A stretch of DNA of 64,000 nt from Cricetomys ansorgei. Taxonomy: Eukaryota; Chordata; Mammalia; Rodentia; Nesomyidae. The notes under the pieces are model-generated. The model did no database searches. It worked only from the letters and a program-made list of their open reading frames with translations, and was not told the origin of the DNA. The translations under genes and the position numbers were made by a program. Below, piece by piece: positions 1-11,482 of this stretch; within the stretch, counting starts at the first letter, position 1; the number at the start of each line of letters is the position of its first letter. The stretch is taken from contig JAMJFZ010000872.1 of assembly GCA_026225945.1 (NCBI GenBank), forward strand, positions 1-64,000. The letters are read 5' to 3'.

Positions 1-1257
1 CTTCCAATTTATTAGGCACCTAATAGGCATACTCCTATGTTATAGCCATGTGTGATGGGATGGTTTCGCCCAAATCTGATGGAGGAACACTTATCAAAGT
101 CCTCAAAGAAACCAGACCCGATAATCACACTCTTGATATCCTCCCATAGTACCTCAAAGGCCGGGCTCTGACTCCCATTAGCTCATAAATGCAGCAGAGT
201 GACTAGTACTGATTTCAGCCTGAGTAGTTGTCATAAACTTTGAAAACTTCCCTCCTTGTCTATTTTTTGGAATTCTAGAATATCAAGGTAGCCCACGTGG
301 GGGTTATTGTAGAGAAAAGATAACCCCCAGGACTTCAGTGTCCAGCCAAGCATCCAAACTCCAGCCCCTGTGATCATAAGACCATAGCTATACATGGAAC
401 GTCTATAAGACTATGAGAACCCCACCTGGCTGAGCCCACTTCAGTCCCCAGAGTCATGAGAGATCATACAGTGTGTTCTTGTTTTCAATCACTGATCTCT
501 TGAATGGTTTGTCAGGACACATCACCTAACTTCTATCCGAAAGGCTTTCTCGCACAGCTGAAGAAACATGCAAGACACCTACAGATCCCACTGAGTCAGT
601 CCCAGCTCCTCGGGGGCTTTCCCGGTGCCCGCATAGCTTCAGATTTCCCTTTCTGTCTAACTAGCATCCTCTCTGACTTTTCTTAACTTCCAAGTTTTCC
701 TCCCCATTTAAAACTCATAAATGTCTTTAGGGAACCTTCCAGGTGCTGAACTGCTGTGCGCTCCTGTTATCTGCTCTGCTCAAGCCAGAGAAGATCTTCA
801 TGTTCACACCCCCTTTGGCATGTGGTGTAGATGTTGAGAAGACAGTGAAGGGCTTGGCCTTTGTACACACTCTTATTTCCATTTTCATTTCATTCAGACA
901 TCATTTCTATTTGGGGGGAGGGGTTATTGTTTCACTAATTTTACATTCTAAAGCATATAAGGAAAAAGTTAAGATAAAGGTAATTGTAAGGGAAGCAAAT
1001 GGTAAACATAAGAACATTTAGTTCTCAGTAATAAAAATAAGCATAAAGGTTGACATAATCATCTTGCTAAGCATTCCATAGTCTGTGTGAATGTTCAACA
1101 TGGTCACCTGGATCCTGGGCAGTGACAGAGGAAGAGAGTGACTTTCAACTCCTCTGATCACTAAAAGCCCTGGCTACAAGCTGCTATAAGTTAAGCGATC
1201 GCTAAAGCTTGCTCTACACTCTCCTTCCTGCCTGCAACTAGAAATGGAGCAGGAACT
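1..1257. other. Abca13 intron after exon 12; nothing identified
   Basis: Unique-looking, A/T-rich sequence. I looked on the minus strand for the next expected Abca13 segment (human ...RILQEVITWHKN...) and did not find it, so that exon probably lies left of position 1. Confidence 0.5.
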
Positions 1258-1400
1258 GGGAAGTAGTGGCACACGCCTTTAATCCCAGCATTTGGGAGAT
1301 AAGGGCAGGTGGATCTCTGTGAGTTCGAGGCCAGCCTGGTCTACAGAGTGAGTTCTAGGACAGTCAGAGTTACAACAGAGAAACCCTGTCTCAAAAAAAA
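1258..1400 (+). repeat. B1 SINE
   Basis: 7SL-derived B1: contains ACGCCTTTAATCCCAGCA, GTTCGAGGCCAGCCTGGTC and a GAGAAACCCTGTCTCAAA end. It carries the GAGTTACAACAGAGAAACC variant shared by most B1 copies in this window. Confidence 0.93.
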
Positions 1401-1535
1401 TGATGATGATGAGAAGGAGGAGGAGGAGGAAGGAGGAGGAGGAAAAGAGAGAGAGAGAGAGAGAAGAGAGAGAAGGAGAGAGAGAGGAAGTAAGAAAGAA
1501 AGAAAAGGCAAGGAAAGGAAAAAAGAAATGGAGTG
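1401..1535 (+). repeat. Purine tract (GGA/GA) in the B1 tail
   Basis: GAGGAGGA then GAGAGAGA and GGAAAGGAAA grown from the A-tail of the preceding B1. Open frames across it on both strands are low-complexity artefacts. Confidence 0.9.
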
Positions 1536-1811
1536 GGAAAGAGTGGGGAACCTGGGAAGCAGATGTGTGTTTTTGAAAGTTTGCAGTACTCTCAGAAGTT
1601 CCCAGGTGGGTGTGGCAGGGAGTCTGCACCACCACACCCAAGTAGTCAGTAGGGATAGATGAGTAGCCACCATTCAGCAACAGCAGCCTTTCAGTGATGT
1701 CGACATTTATGTGGTTCAAATTCCAGGTTCAATATTAGCATGTTGGGTGACTTAACCCTCTAACAGGAGCCCAGTTGGTGCTACTGGGGATATCTAATGA
1801 TAGATACTTAC

Positions 1812-1986
1812 AGCATCCTCCGCTGCACGAAGCAGCTCAGTTAAAACACTGGTCTCATTGAAGGAGGTGGGTTGGCAGAGCACTCCCCAGAGACTCCTCC
1901 AGATGCTGGAGTTCCACAGTGGGGAGGGGAGCCTCCTGAGACAAGTGTCCATTCAGGCAAGTGGCAGAAGCATTCCTTGTCAACAA
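1812..1986 (-). pseudogene. Abca13: Abca13 coding exon 12, two frame changes
   Basis: 175 bases, acceptor TTTTTTTTCAG and donor GTAAGT; human needs about 167. Homology to ABCA13 runs through three frames. It enters as V-VDK, shifts near 1975 to [20 protein letters not shown] (human NAVCPNGRFSEKEVFLPP), and shifts again near 1862-1870 to [17 protein letters not shown] (human SSETSVLNKLLGSVEDA). The excess is two codons plus two single-base insertions. The middle frame ends in TGA at 1859-1857. Together with exon 10 the shifts sum to three bases, so the far end returns to register, but not before the stop in exon 11. Signals are short and read by eye. Confidence 0.75.
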
Positions 1987-2207
1987 CTGAAAAAAAATTA
2001 ATGAGGACAGAAATAGGGAACGTTTATGAATGCTCAGGGATGCTCCCCATGGAATCAAGAACCACAAATAGAAACAGTAGCCATGTTAAAGTAAAGTTCT
2101 TCAAAAACCTGTTCTCCTTATTTTGCCAGCAGAACTCACAGCAGGCAAAGCTGAATATTGCTTGGGATTTTTAATGTTTTGTGAAAATGTTTGTGTATAA
2201 TCATTAC

Positions 2208-2309
2208 CTGCTTTAGCCCCCAAAAGAACAAAATCCTTTTCTAGTCTCCATCCATCAGGCCCACCAGGTACAGCATCCCTTGCTGACATCTCCAGGTAAC
2301 TGAGGATTT
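2208..2309 (-). CDS. Abca13: Abca13 coding exon 11, diverged
   Basis: 102 bases, phase 1 in and out, acceptor GTGTCTTGCAG and donor GTAATG. In the homologous frame it encodes ILSYLEMSARDAVPGG then PDGWRLEKDFVLLGAKA. It aligns to human VLICLETSANDF...KLEKDVFF with 15 residues between LE and LEKD in both, and equal total length. Identity is only about one third, much lower than exons 6-9. The exon is open in its own frame, but the shifted frame coming from exon 10 reads TGA at 2257-2255. Confidence 0.8.
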
Positions 2310-3072
2310 CTGCAAGACACAAATATGCCTCACTGTCCACTTTGCTTAGGCTTCTGCAAGCTTGGCTTTTATCCATGACCATGAAAAGAAAAGTGAATTC
2401 CAAATATAAGAATGTCAGTAAACTCGACCAGTTATCAAATACTTCTGGGAACAGAAAACAGGAACCTCATGGAATGTTATTTAACCCTTTCTGAGAACTC
2501 AGTATGGGCACTTTGTTATGAGAGTGCTTTGCTTCTATAGCAATGCCCCTTCTCCCTTTTTTCCTCCCTAAGAAGGTGAAAACAAGTTGACCCACGAAGG
2601 CAAAGCATAAAGTTGCCTTCTTCAAATTAGGGCAGAAGGGACACCCTCGAGTCAATGGAAGTTCAAGAAAAAAGGCATCCTGCACTCTTAGAAAGATCTA
2701 GATCCCATGCAGGCTCTGAACAGTGCAAAGGGCAGGCAAACAGAGGTACCCAGACCCTTCAGGGTCCTGTGTGCATCTCCAGCTTGAGAACTATGGGATG
2801 TGGTGTCAGTGAGAAAGTTAAACCATCCCATGAAATGGCTTGTTCCAGACCACACCGCAGGCTCTGCTAAACAGCAGTGTGTGGCCTTCACCATGGCAGC
2901 AGCATAGCTTGTTATATGTGGAACGCCCTTGGGGGCACCGTAGCAATGCATAGGACACCAACAACACTCAGCTCGGAACTTGATCCCATTGGGAAGGCGA
3001 AAGTCCACTCTCCAATAAGTGTTTCACTGGCTCATGGTCAGTGGGTGACAAATAAAAGCAGAGCTGGTTCAC

Positions 3073-3201
3073 CTTGAACAAAATGCAAATCCCGAGTCAC
3101 TGTGTTTCCTGAGAGCAGTATCCAGCAGGGGCAGTCTCTTCAGGGCTGGCCATGGGGACAGGTCTGACAGTGCACGCTCTAGCTTGCCCAGATGCTGAAA
3201 T
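3073..3201 (-). pseudogene. Abca13: Abca13 coding exon 10, +1 frameshift
   Basis: 129 bases, acceptor TTGCCCTCAG and donor GTGAAC. It enters in the correct frame as [34 protein letters not shown], matching recalled human ILQHLWKLQSLLQNLPQWPA. After the codons for K-H (near 3100) homology continues one base out of register: the next frame reads VTRDLHFVQ, matching human NLHFVQE up to the splice site. Human needs 128 bases; this exon has 129. Left uncorrected, the reading enters exon 11 out of frame and ends at TGA 2257-2255. A one-base assembly error is the main alternative. Confidence 0.85.
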
Positions 3202-3499
3202 CTGAGGGCAAAAAAATAAGCAAATGTGCCAGATGAAGAAATGAAGCGGAGGGAAACGCCCCACTACCTAGGGAAGTGTGCTCGCAGACTGGAAGGCCCA
3301 ACCCAGCACTTAACTGGGTTCCTGACGAACTGCGTTGTCAGCTGTTGAATCCTCCACTGGGAAGATCCCTTTAGGAAGCAGGTCTAGATTAAATAGTCTC
3401 TTTACTCCTAGACATGTGTGAAGCAGGTGAAAATTTCGATGACGTATCAGCTGACTTTTACAAATATTTGCACTTCTGGAAATGACAGTTTATGCCTCT

Positions 3500-3580
3500 C
3501 TCCCCAGAACTTGGCAGGCTAAAGTAAAAGAATTGCGAGTTCAAGGCCAGCCTAGAGTACAGAGGAGACCTACTTTTTTA
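3500..3580 (+). repeat. B1-like SINE fragment
   Basis: Partial 7SL-type homology, with GAGTTCAAGGCCAGCCTAGA, just left of a T-rich stretch. Confidence 0.6.
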
Positions 3581-4077
3581 AATGCCTTAAAGCTAACAGG
3601 AGAAAATTGATTTGACTTTCAAAATATTGACCCATCCTACATCAGGTAAGTTAGGAGTCTCCAAGATCAATGGGGAAAAAATATAACCTGTAAGGTGGCT
3701 TGACACCTACAGTGGCTGAGGGGCCAGGCTATCCAGGCAAAAAGAGCGTTCAAACTGGGTCATGCTCTAAGGAATATTCTGTTTAAGATGTCCACCTTGA
3801 AAGCCTGGCAGAAAAAAAAAACAAAAAACTGAGGGCAGCATCTCCAGTAATACCCATCTGCCTCTGCCTTCCTGCTTGTGGGGCTGGGTTGCATGTAGCA
3901 AGAGGCGGAGGTCCAAGAGACGCTCTGACCGGGATCTAGTCTGTTAAGAAGGCGTGTGGCTCCAATGGATGCAGGAAACAATGCAGATGAGAAATGAGTC
4001 TGAGAATTGAGAACAAGAGGAAGCTGCGGTGTGGGAGAGGGAAGAACCATATGCAGGTCACAGTGAGGAGCAGGGCT

Positions 4078-4395
4078 GTGTGGGAAGTTTATTTTTAGTT
4101 GTGTTTGACAACATTTTATGCACTGTTTGGGTGAAGGGCTAGCCTAGGTCTTGATGTTCTGTATTGTCTGCAGTGTGTTAGATTTTTGTGGGCGATGTTT
4201 GATTGCTTATGATCTCTACCTGAGGAGTTTAGAATCAACAAAAAACACCTGAGCTGAGATGCTTGGGGTTCCACTACGGAATCTGGCGTTGTCCAGGACA
4301 GTGGTTCCCTCTGCTGAGGTCTGGCAGAGTTTGCTTGTATGAAAGCACCTCCGTGTCTCCTTGCTGTGCTGACTCATCACAGCAGCTAACAGCTA
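4078..4395 (+). repeat. LTR-like dispersed repeat, copy 1
   Basis: Begins near GGAAGTTTATTTTTAG, passes GATGTTTGATTGCTTATGA and an AACACCTGAGCTGAGATG block, and ends near CTGACTCATCACAGCAGC. The same blocks recur in order near 4955-5195 and at 33193-33764. The family looks like a solitary endogenous-retrovirus LTR; I cannot name it. Confidence 0.7.
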
Positions 4396-4954
4396 CAAAT
4401 GGCATACCAACGTGGGGCATGACATCATGCCAGATAATCCAACACGGAGACAAAGAAGAAAGTCAAGACCTCGCAGAGTCTGGTAAAGTACTCTCAAGGA
4501 AGCTACCAGAGGATAGAGATTAAGGTGGAAGAAGAGAGGGAGAAAGGGAAATAAGCCTCTATGAAGAGAAAATTGTGAAAATTAAGTGAGAAAGAAGCTC
4601 AAAAATGAGAGCCACAGAACAGAGGCCTTCAGAGAAAGACATGTTCATGGTAGAAACAAATTCGGCTGGGAGCAAGAAAGAAGCAAGTTTCCACAGCTTT
4701 TCCTGATCATGGAGCTGACTCTCCCTCCTGACAGTAAGCCAGGGCATTGAAAATGGTAATCAGAGCATACATACTGCTATTCTATAAACTGAATTTATTG
4801 ACGCCTTTTTGCAGATGTGAAGCCCAAGCGGGTCTTGTGTTTGAGGTCCATGAAGAAGGTTGTATGTTTGTCCTTAGTGGTGGTGATAAAGAATGCCAAA
4901 CAACCAGAATGTTTCAACCTGAGATTCTTTCCACTGTTGGAAAAAGAGATGCAT

Positions 4955-5195
4955 AGACCTTGGCATTTTGTATTGTTTGCAGTTGTTTGATTTATGTGGG
5001 GGATGTTTGATTGCTTATGATATGCACGTGCTATCAGGAGAACAGCTGAAGAGTTCCGAATCAATAAAAACACCTGAGCTGAGATGTTCAAGGTTCCACT
5101 GTCCAGTATGGTGCTTGCCATGATAGTAGCTCCCTCTGCTGTGGTCCCCCTGCACCAGTGAATATGCCTCCTTGTTTCCTTGCTGAGCCACCACA
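4955..5195 (+). repeat. LTR-like dispersed repeat, copy 2 (5' truncated)
   Basis: Shares the GGGGGATGTTTGATTGCTTA, AATAAAAACACCTGAGCTGA and GCTTGCCATGATAGTAGCTC blocks with the other two copies, but lacks the opening GAAGTTTATTT part. It contains an AATAAA polyadenylation-type signal, as an LTR R region would. Confidence 0.7.
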
Positions 5196-5199
5196 GTAG

Positions 5200-6430
5200 G
5201 TGTACTGCTACACAGGGCTGCCCAGAACAGCTAATTCTAGGCTCTCTACATCTTCATGGAAGCACAGTGCATCTTCACCCAGGAAAAGAATGGCCAGAAT
5301 AAAAGAGATATGGCTACTAGGAACCCAAGCAAAACACTCCCCCCTGCTACAACCTGGATTCAGCCACACTGTTTGTCCACTTCTGGACGTTCTCAGACCT
5401 GCATCTGTCTGGTCTCCTCAGAGCATCTCACCAGTGTTGGGTAAAGTACAAGTTTGACAAGTAGTGGCTTCAATTCTATAGCCGTGGAGTGTCAGTCCCA
5501 CCACTGCAGAGTACAGAGGAGGGAGGATGGTCCTGGTGATGTTTCTCCTAATAAGAAATCAGCAGGAAGGAGGGACTATCCCCAATCCAACACTGTGGAT
5601 ATATCACCTCTCTCTACCCGGCCTGAAGCGTAGCTTCTTAAACTGAGCCTTCTATGGGACAGAGCAAGGTCAGACTGCTCACTTTCCAAGATACTCTAGT
5701 TTTCACTGAGGAGCAAGCAGATTGCCTCATGGAAAGAATGAGAAAGAGGAATACAACTGTGTTTTATTTTGCTCTCCAAGTAGAAAAGTTCACCCACCAT
5801 ATGGTATAGAATTTGGACTGCTGAGCCTTTTTCAGGCTCTGACAAGCAAGAGGATTTTAGGACCACATCTGTAAGCAAAGAGTTCTATGTGGGTTTGATG
5901 AGTCATTCTTGCTGGAGTGCCCAGGGATACCCTATGACACCATGTTGCCAAGAACCTTTGCTACCCATCAGAGCCCAGAATAAGAGCTCCCATAGCCCAG
6001 CCACCCAACTGGCAGAAACAGACAAAGCCTCAAAACTGTGAGAGTCAGCAGTGGCTTCAGAGTAAGACGTGAAGGACTGGCTATGGAGACGGGGATTAAA
6101 AACAAGTATGATTTCCTGGACCAACACTTGGGATAAGAGACAAGCAGTTTCCTGCCAAGGTTGAATAAGAATCTTTCAGCAGCTTGGCAACAAAGTGGCT
6201 GCTGATGGAATACAAGTACTTATCCTGAGAAACAGACGAAGCTTAAACAGAGACAAGAGGTACAACAGAAGCTGCAGCAAAATCCCTCAAGTGGAAGAAA
6301 CACTCAAGAGTGCTTCTGGGACCGAACAGAGAAGGGAGTGGCCAGACACAGTTGTGACAGGTAAGAAAGAACAACATCGGAGAGAAAGTGGTCAGAGTTC
6401 CAACTACACACATCCTGTTGAGGAGGGACT
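5200..6430. other. Intron 9, no feature recognised
   Basis: No exon, RNA gene or clear repeat seen on either strand; short open frames here have no recognisable similarity. Confidence 0.5.
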
Positions 6431-6550
6431 CCGTAAAGAGGGGAAGGAGGGGGAGGGGAAGAGGAGGAGAAGAAAGGAGAGAAGGATGGGGATGAAGCAG
6501 AGAAGAAGGGGAGGAGGAAGAAAACGAGAGAGAAGAGGAAGAGAGGACTC
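6430..6550 (+). repeat. Purine-rich low-complexity tract
   Basis: Continuous G/A-rich sequence of imperfect GGA, GAA and GAGA units; the associated Arg/Lys/Glu-rich open frame is an artefact. Confidence 0.85.
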
Positions 6551-6559
6551 CCAAAACAA

Positions 6560-7795
6560 TAAAATTAATGAGATAGATTGCAGAGTCTTGAAGGTTGTAT
6601 AAGGGAACATCTTGACATCCATGTAAGAAAATTGGTGAATCTGTGCAAAGGTGAAAAATACAAGATGGTTTAGAAAGGAGACAAAAGCAGATGTTGGTGG
6701 GAGAAATGAGAATATCCTCCGCTGAGTGTGGGCATTGCCTCTGTCAGTCCTCAGAGCAGTCTAGCAATGTTGGCAGACTAATCCTTTTTTCAAAGTGAAG
6801 AAATGAGGCCACTGGGCAGGGCAACATATCCAGAAGATCGATGGCTTAGTAACTAGAAAAGGCCTTAGAGATTATCTGCTGATATATTACCAGACAGGAT
6901 GGCTGAGGCCAGAGAAACTGATAGAAGGACTGGAACTGCACAAGCTATGGACCTGCCAGTTGCCCAGACAGTCATGAGGAGGAAGTTTGTATTAGATATA
7001 GCATTGGTGGTGTCTGAATGGAAGAGGAGATTCCTCGGGGCAATTGCCCAGTCTGCTCAGTAGGTAGACAGCAAAGGCAGTGTCAGGCCCCTCCCAAACC
7101 TGATTGTGCTCAGGGAGATTAACCGTGACTTGGTAGACAGCATATAGTGAAATCTTCCTAATCTCTCAATGATTTAAGGACCAAGTGGATCTCCCTGGGA
7201 TTTCATTCTTCTTGTGTGTCAGAGAATACTCAAGACTTGGGCTGAAGTGTCAGGAGGCCCTTAGAGTCTATACAATGGTTGAGGTGACTTATTGTAGTAT
7301 GTTTATTAATGTCCATTATGTAACTGTTGGTTTCTTAGGTTTCCCAAGCAAACCAGCAGGACAGTTCTTAAGACCATGAAACAGCATTCTGTGTCTGAAG
7401 TTACTGGCATCCCTGCCCAGTGAACAGGAGCTCACTGTTTCAAGGCATCCCTGCTGTGTCCAATATACATCTTTCTACAGCTTGTATGGCACTGCTACCC
7501 TATGGCCCAAGGCATCTCCTCAGTCAGTTAACAAACAAGACCCTTGAAAGCAAGAGCCTATGTCCTAAGTGGATGCTAGAAAATCTAAAAGAGTTGAAAA
7601 CATTTAGAGTTACTATTCGCTATTCAATCATAACAATATGGCCTCTTATATGTATACTGTGGTAGCATTTGTATCCCACAGAGCCAGAATCTCTGTATTT
7701 GAACAAAATCTTGTGGCTTAAACAACCTTTTTGGAGACAATAAGTTATCTGTTTTCTTCTGAGAAAAGCATTAATTCCAGATGCTAACAGGATTC
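6560..7795. other. Intron 9, no feature recognised
   Basis: Unique-looking sequence without exon-like homology to ABCA13 and without a clear SINE or LTR. Confidence 0.5.
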
Positions 7796-7799
7796 ACCT

Positions 7800-8110
7800 T
7801 ACTACAAACTGCTACATCGCACACATGCACACACCACAGCATACATTATACACATATATGCATACACATATGTGGTTGCCACACACAGAGAGATGCATAC
7901 ACTACACACAAACCACACACACATGCATGTACAACACACATATCCACATACCATACAAACACACACACATAAGCACATATGCACACAGCATACCTACACA
8001 ACACACAAACATATACACATATCACATACACATATGCTCACAACCTGCATATACATCAGCACACATATACATGAAAACACACACACACACATATACACAC
8101 ACAAACGTGT
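7800..8110 (+). repeat. Compound CA microsatellite
   Basis: About 300 bases of interrupted ACAC, ACAT and CATA units. The Thr/His-rich open frames are artefacts. Confidence 0.95.
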
Positions 8111-8774
8111 GCATGTTCACACAGTCAAAGTGGAGTGCATTGGCCCTGGAACTAAAAGTAGAGTTGTGAAGCCATTGCTAAGAAGATCTCAGACACAAAT
8201 ACATCTGCACATATAAATACGTCTGAACTAGCAAACAGGTTGTAGTTGGAAAGGCCCCATATACCTCCATGCAAGCTGATCTTTAACCTCTGCTGACCTT
8301 CTATACAATTCTCCAAGACTACCCAAAAAATTTACTCCTTTTATAAAACTGCTTAAGTTGCCCAGCACTAATTGGAATTCCTACCTATAAAATATACTTC
8401 TCAACAGTTCTGCCATTTAAAACTCTGAAAATATTGCCACTTTATTAAAACCTCGATGCACATTCCTGAAGAAACATCCCATGTTTCAGTCTTGTTTATA
8501 CATTAGCCAACTCCCCCAACCAAAACATGCCATCTTCTTTGTTCCTGATCAAGTTGGTTTTGTTCTTTAGGTTCACAGCACCTAAAGAAACACACCAGGG
8601 GGGAAAAATCCAGTCTCATAAAAGAAGTGAATCTGGGTAAATTAATTTTGGTTATATTAAAAATTAAAAAATCCAAGTTCTACCTTTGCCCACTACTACG
8701 GTATGGCTGAGCCAGTAAAAACACTTCAGCTTAATACAGTCTTTAAATGTGAATACAGAACACACCTCTACTCT

Positions 8775-8776
<2 letters not shown>

Positions 8777-8827
<51 letters not shown>
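8777..8827 (+). repeat. (TG)n microsatellite
   Basis: About 25 uninterrupted TG units, likely polymorphic in length. Confidence 0.97.
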
Positions 8828-8828
<1 letters not shown>

Positions 8829-8929
8829 CTTTTAAGACAAGGATGAAGACATCAGCCTGAAATTAAGGAAGCTGACACCTTCTCCAATATGATCATATTC
8901 CTGTAAGATTATTTCCTTTTGTTTGTTTG

Positions 8930-9105
8930 TTCATTGGGTTTTAGTTTTGTTCCATTGGTTTTTTTTTTTGTTGTTGTTGTTTTGTTTTTTTGTTTTTGAG
9001 ACAAGGACTATTGTCACTGAGGCTGGGATGAGCTCCTGAGCTCAAGAGATCCCAGCCTCCAGAGAGCTGGGATGAGAGATATGTGCTACCACACTGGCAG
9101 ACACC
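8930..9105 (-). repeat. 7SL-type SINE, reverse, diverged
   Basis: A T-rich head (GTTTTTTTGTTTTTGAGAC) followed by the complement of a B1-like body (GAGCTCCTGAGCTCAAGAGA, GAGCTGGGAT). It ends about 200 bases downstream, in transcript terms, of the exon 9 donor. Confidence 0.65.
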
Positions 9106-9324
9106 CAATTAGACAGCTTTACATATCCACATCTATGTTCAGGTGATTGCGGAGGTCTATCCTGGCGATGTCCATAATAAAAGCCTCAGGTCTCCCAGGT
9201 ACTAACTCAGAATCCATGCCTAGCTGTATTTTACAGATTGTGTATCTAACAGCATCATTGCACGTTCCCACAATGTCAGTGTGATCAAGCCTACTCAGTG
9301 ACAGAAGACACACATATGCCTTAC

Positions 9325-9524
9325 ATCTGTGGAAACAGATGGCTGTCTCTGGGGCCATCCACTGCCAAGCTGTCACTCAGCACGAGCAGGGCAATGCGCA
9401 GGACTTCCAGCACCTTCTGTGGCTCACTCTCCTTTTTAAACTGGTCTCTAAGGGCTGCCAGGCTGTGGCTGGCACCCGCAAGCAGGTTCTTCAGCAGACC
9501 ACCCTGCCACCACCGGTCAAACAC
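9325..9524 (-). CDS. Abca13: Abca13 coding exon 9
   Basis: 200 bases, phase 0 in and phase 2 out, acceptor AATTTGCAG and donor GTAAGG. It encodes [40 protein letters not shown] and [26 protein letters not shown], matching human HSLEALRNQFEEESKPWKV and the NDSLSADGPKD segment over 66 residues with no gap. The final AT joins A of exon 10 to give isoleucine, as in human. Open and conserved. Confidence 0.94.
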
Positions 9525-10743
9525 CTGCAAATTTAGAAACAAAAGTAGATTATCAATCACATTAGAAACACTGGACTTAAGAAATAGTGATAGGCCATTT
9601 CTAAATGAAAACTTTTTCTTAATTTCTGATCAATTAAAATGTCTATTACAGTTGTTGTCTACTCAAAGATTACAGATTATAAATATCAACAAGGGACACA
9701 TGGCTTATTTATTATTCACCTGTTCTTGCTCCCAGTCCTCCAAGAGAAAGAAGAAGAAAAAAAATAAGGTAAATAATGCATTTTGTTTAAAAATACCTTA
9801 AATGTTTAACTAGCACATTGAGATAGTTTGAATGAATTACAAGCTTTAAAATGGGGATAGGAAGGCAGCTGGCAGTAAGGTAAGCGTCCATGTTGCACAA
9901 GTGTCTCATGCCCAGGTGAGACAGTAACTCAGATTAACACTTCAATGTGGGTCCTTTCAGCATCATCTCTTGGTCACATCAGTGATGAATAAGTCACATA
10001 CTACCAAGTGAACAGCCATGCTTGTTTTTCTACAGATTTCTTTATCCACTCTTTGATAACGGCTGAGCTTTATCAGCCATTCATGTTTGGAGGGGATGAA
10101 GATTTTATCAGGGTGGCTTCTCCCATGCAAAAAAAGGATGTGAGTGACTCTGACACTCGGCAAAGAGAGGGTGGTTATGGTGGTGGGAATGTGGCCTGTT
10201 AGTGTCCATGTATCTCAAGGGTCAGAGCTATGAGCTGGCCAGGGACACTGTGAGCTGTGGAGGCTATCAACTGTCTACTGATCAGGGTACTCTGCCATAT
10301 ACCAGCATCTCTGAAACACATGTACACACACACCTTCCCCTTATATGTCTGTGGAGATATATGCCTTAAGTCACAGTCATAATTTTTGGACAGTGTTTCA
10401 AGGAAAACACAAAGAAGGCATACGGCAGAACATATGCTTGTATAACATTCAGTCAAAGTGGCCCAAGGGGTCTCATATGCCAGCAACACCGCATGGATCT
10501 AGGGACCTCTTAGCTAACAAGAGTGTTTCTGTCCCTGGGTCAAATGTTTGCGGTGGCTTGGGCTGAGAGTCTCATGAGGCTGAGGGTACGAGATGCCTGT
10601 GAGGGTCGGTATACACAGTGACTAGATTTGAAGGTCCTATGGTCTTCCCCAGGGAAGGTCATAGGATCACATGGCAAATCATGTGAGAGAAAAAGATCTG
10701 CAAGATCTGCTGTACTCGGGAGCATCCGGATACACAACAGCAC

Positions 10744-10908
10744 CTGTCCGTAGACTTTCGGCCAACTGACTGCACGGAGGATGTAGTTCTTGACTTCTGA
10801 CCACTTGGGATGACAGTCTGCATGGTTTCCCTTGCTCTCTGCTTCATCCTCAGAAGTGTTGGACAAGATGGAACACGCCAGCGTCTCTAGGCGGCTCTGT
10901 GTGGGAAT
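10744..10908 (-). CDS. Abca13: Abca13 coding exon 8
   Basis: 165 bases, phase 0 in and out, acceptor CATTTCCAG and donor GTGCTG (weaker than consensus). It encodes [40 protein letters not shown] and [15 protein letters not shown]. Human counterparts are STSEDEAE, CHPKWSEAKNYL and AVSWLRVYQQ. There is no length change and no stop. Part of the first extracellular domain. Confidence 0.94.
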
Positions 10909-11316
10909 CTGGAAATGGGAAACAGGAAAAATACTTAGGAGTCAAGCCATTTTCCCTGGAATGTTTTTCATCCAAAATAATACCCCAGTCCTGCTGGAGC
11001 CAACGCTCAGGCATTCGTCTGATTGAACAGTGCTCAGTATCACTCATCATGCCTGTGCTATTCATGCTGAGGGGAGGCCTCTGTAGTTAAGGGCATAAAT
11101 GGGTCCTGTTCTTAGAATCAGACACAGCAACAGGAGCAGTTATTTCTCCAGAAGGAAGGCACAGGATTGAGTCAAACATTGCTCACCCTCATTCTCCCAC
11201 CAGAAGCCATCCCAGGCCAAGGAGCTCTGCTGATACTCTGAACTAGCAGTGTACTTTGCCAAGAACATTCTCTTTTCTAGTTATCAAAATCAGGCTAAAT
11301 AAGAAAGATTACAATG

Positions 11317-11482
11317 CCAGGCGGTAGTGGTACACGCCTATAATCCCCAGCACTGGGGAGACAAAAGCAGGAAGATCTCTGGGAGTTCAAGGCCAGCCTG
11401 GTCTAAAGAGTGAGTTTCATGACAGCTAGAGTTACAACAGAGAAACCCTGTCTTGAAAAACAAAACAAAACAAAACAAAACA
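11317..11482 (+). repeat. B1 SINE
   Basis: Full-length-looking B1 with GTTCAAGGCCAGCCTGGTCT and CAGAGAAACCCTGTCTTG, ending in a short (AAAAC)n tail. Confidence 0.93.

Noticed and set aside
9119..9300. Minus-strand frame directly beyond exon 9 as coding continuation
   Set aside because: It lies past a good GTAAGG donor and has no ABCA13 similarity; the next homologous segment is at 3201.
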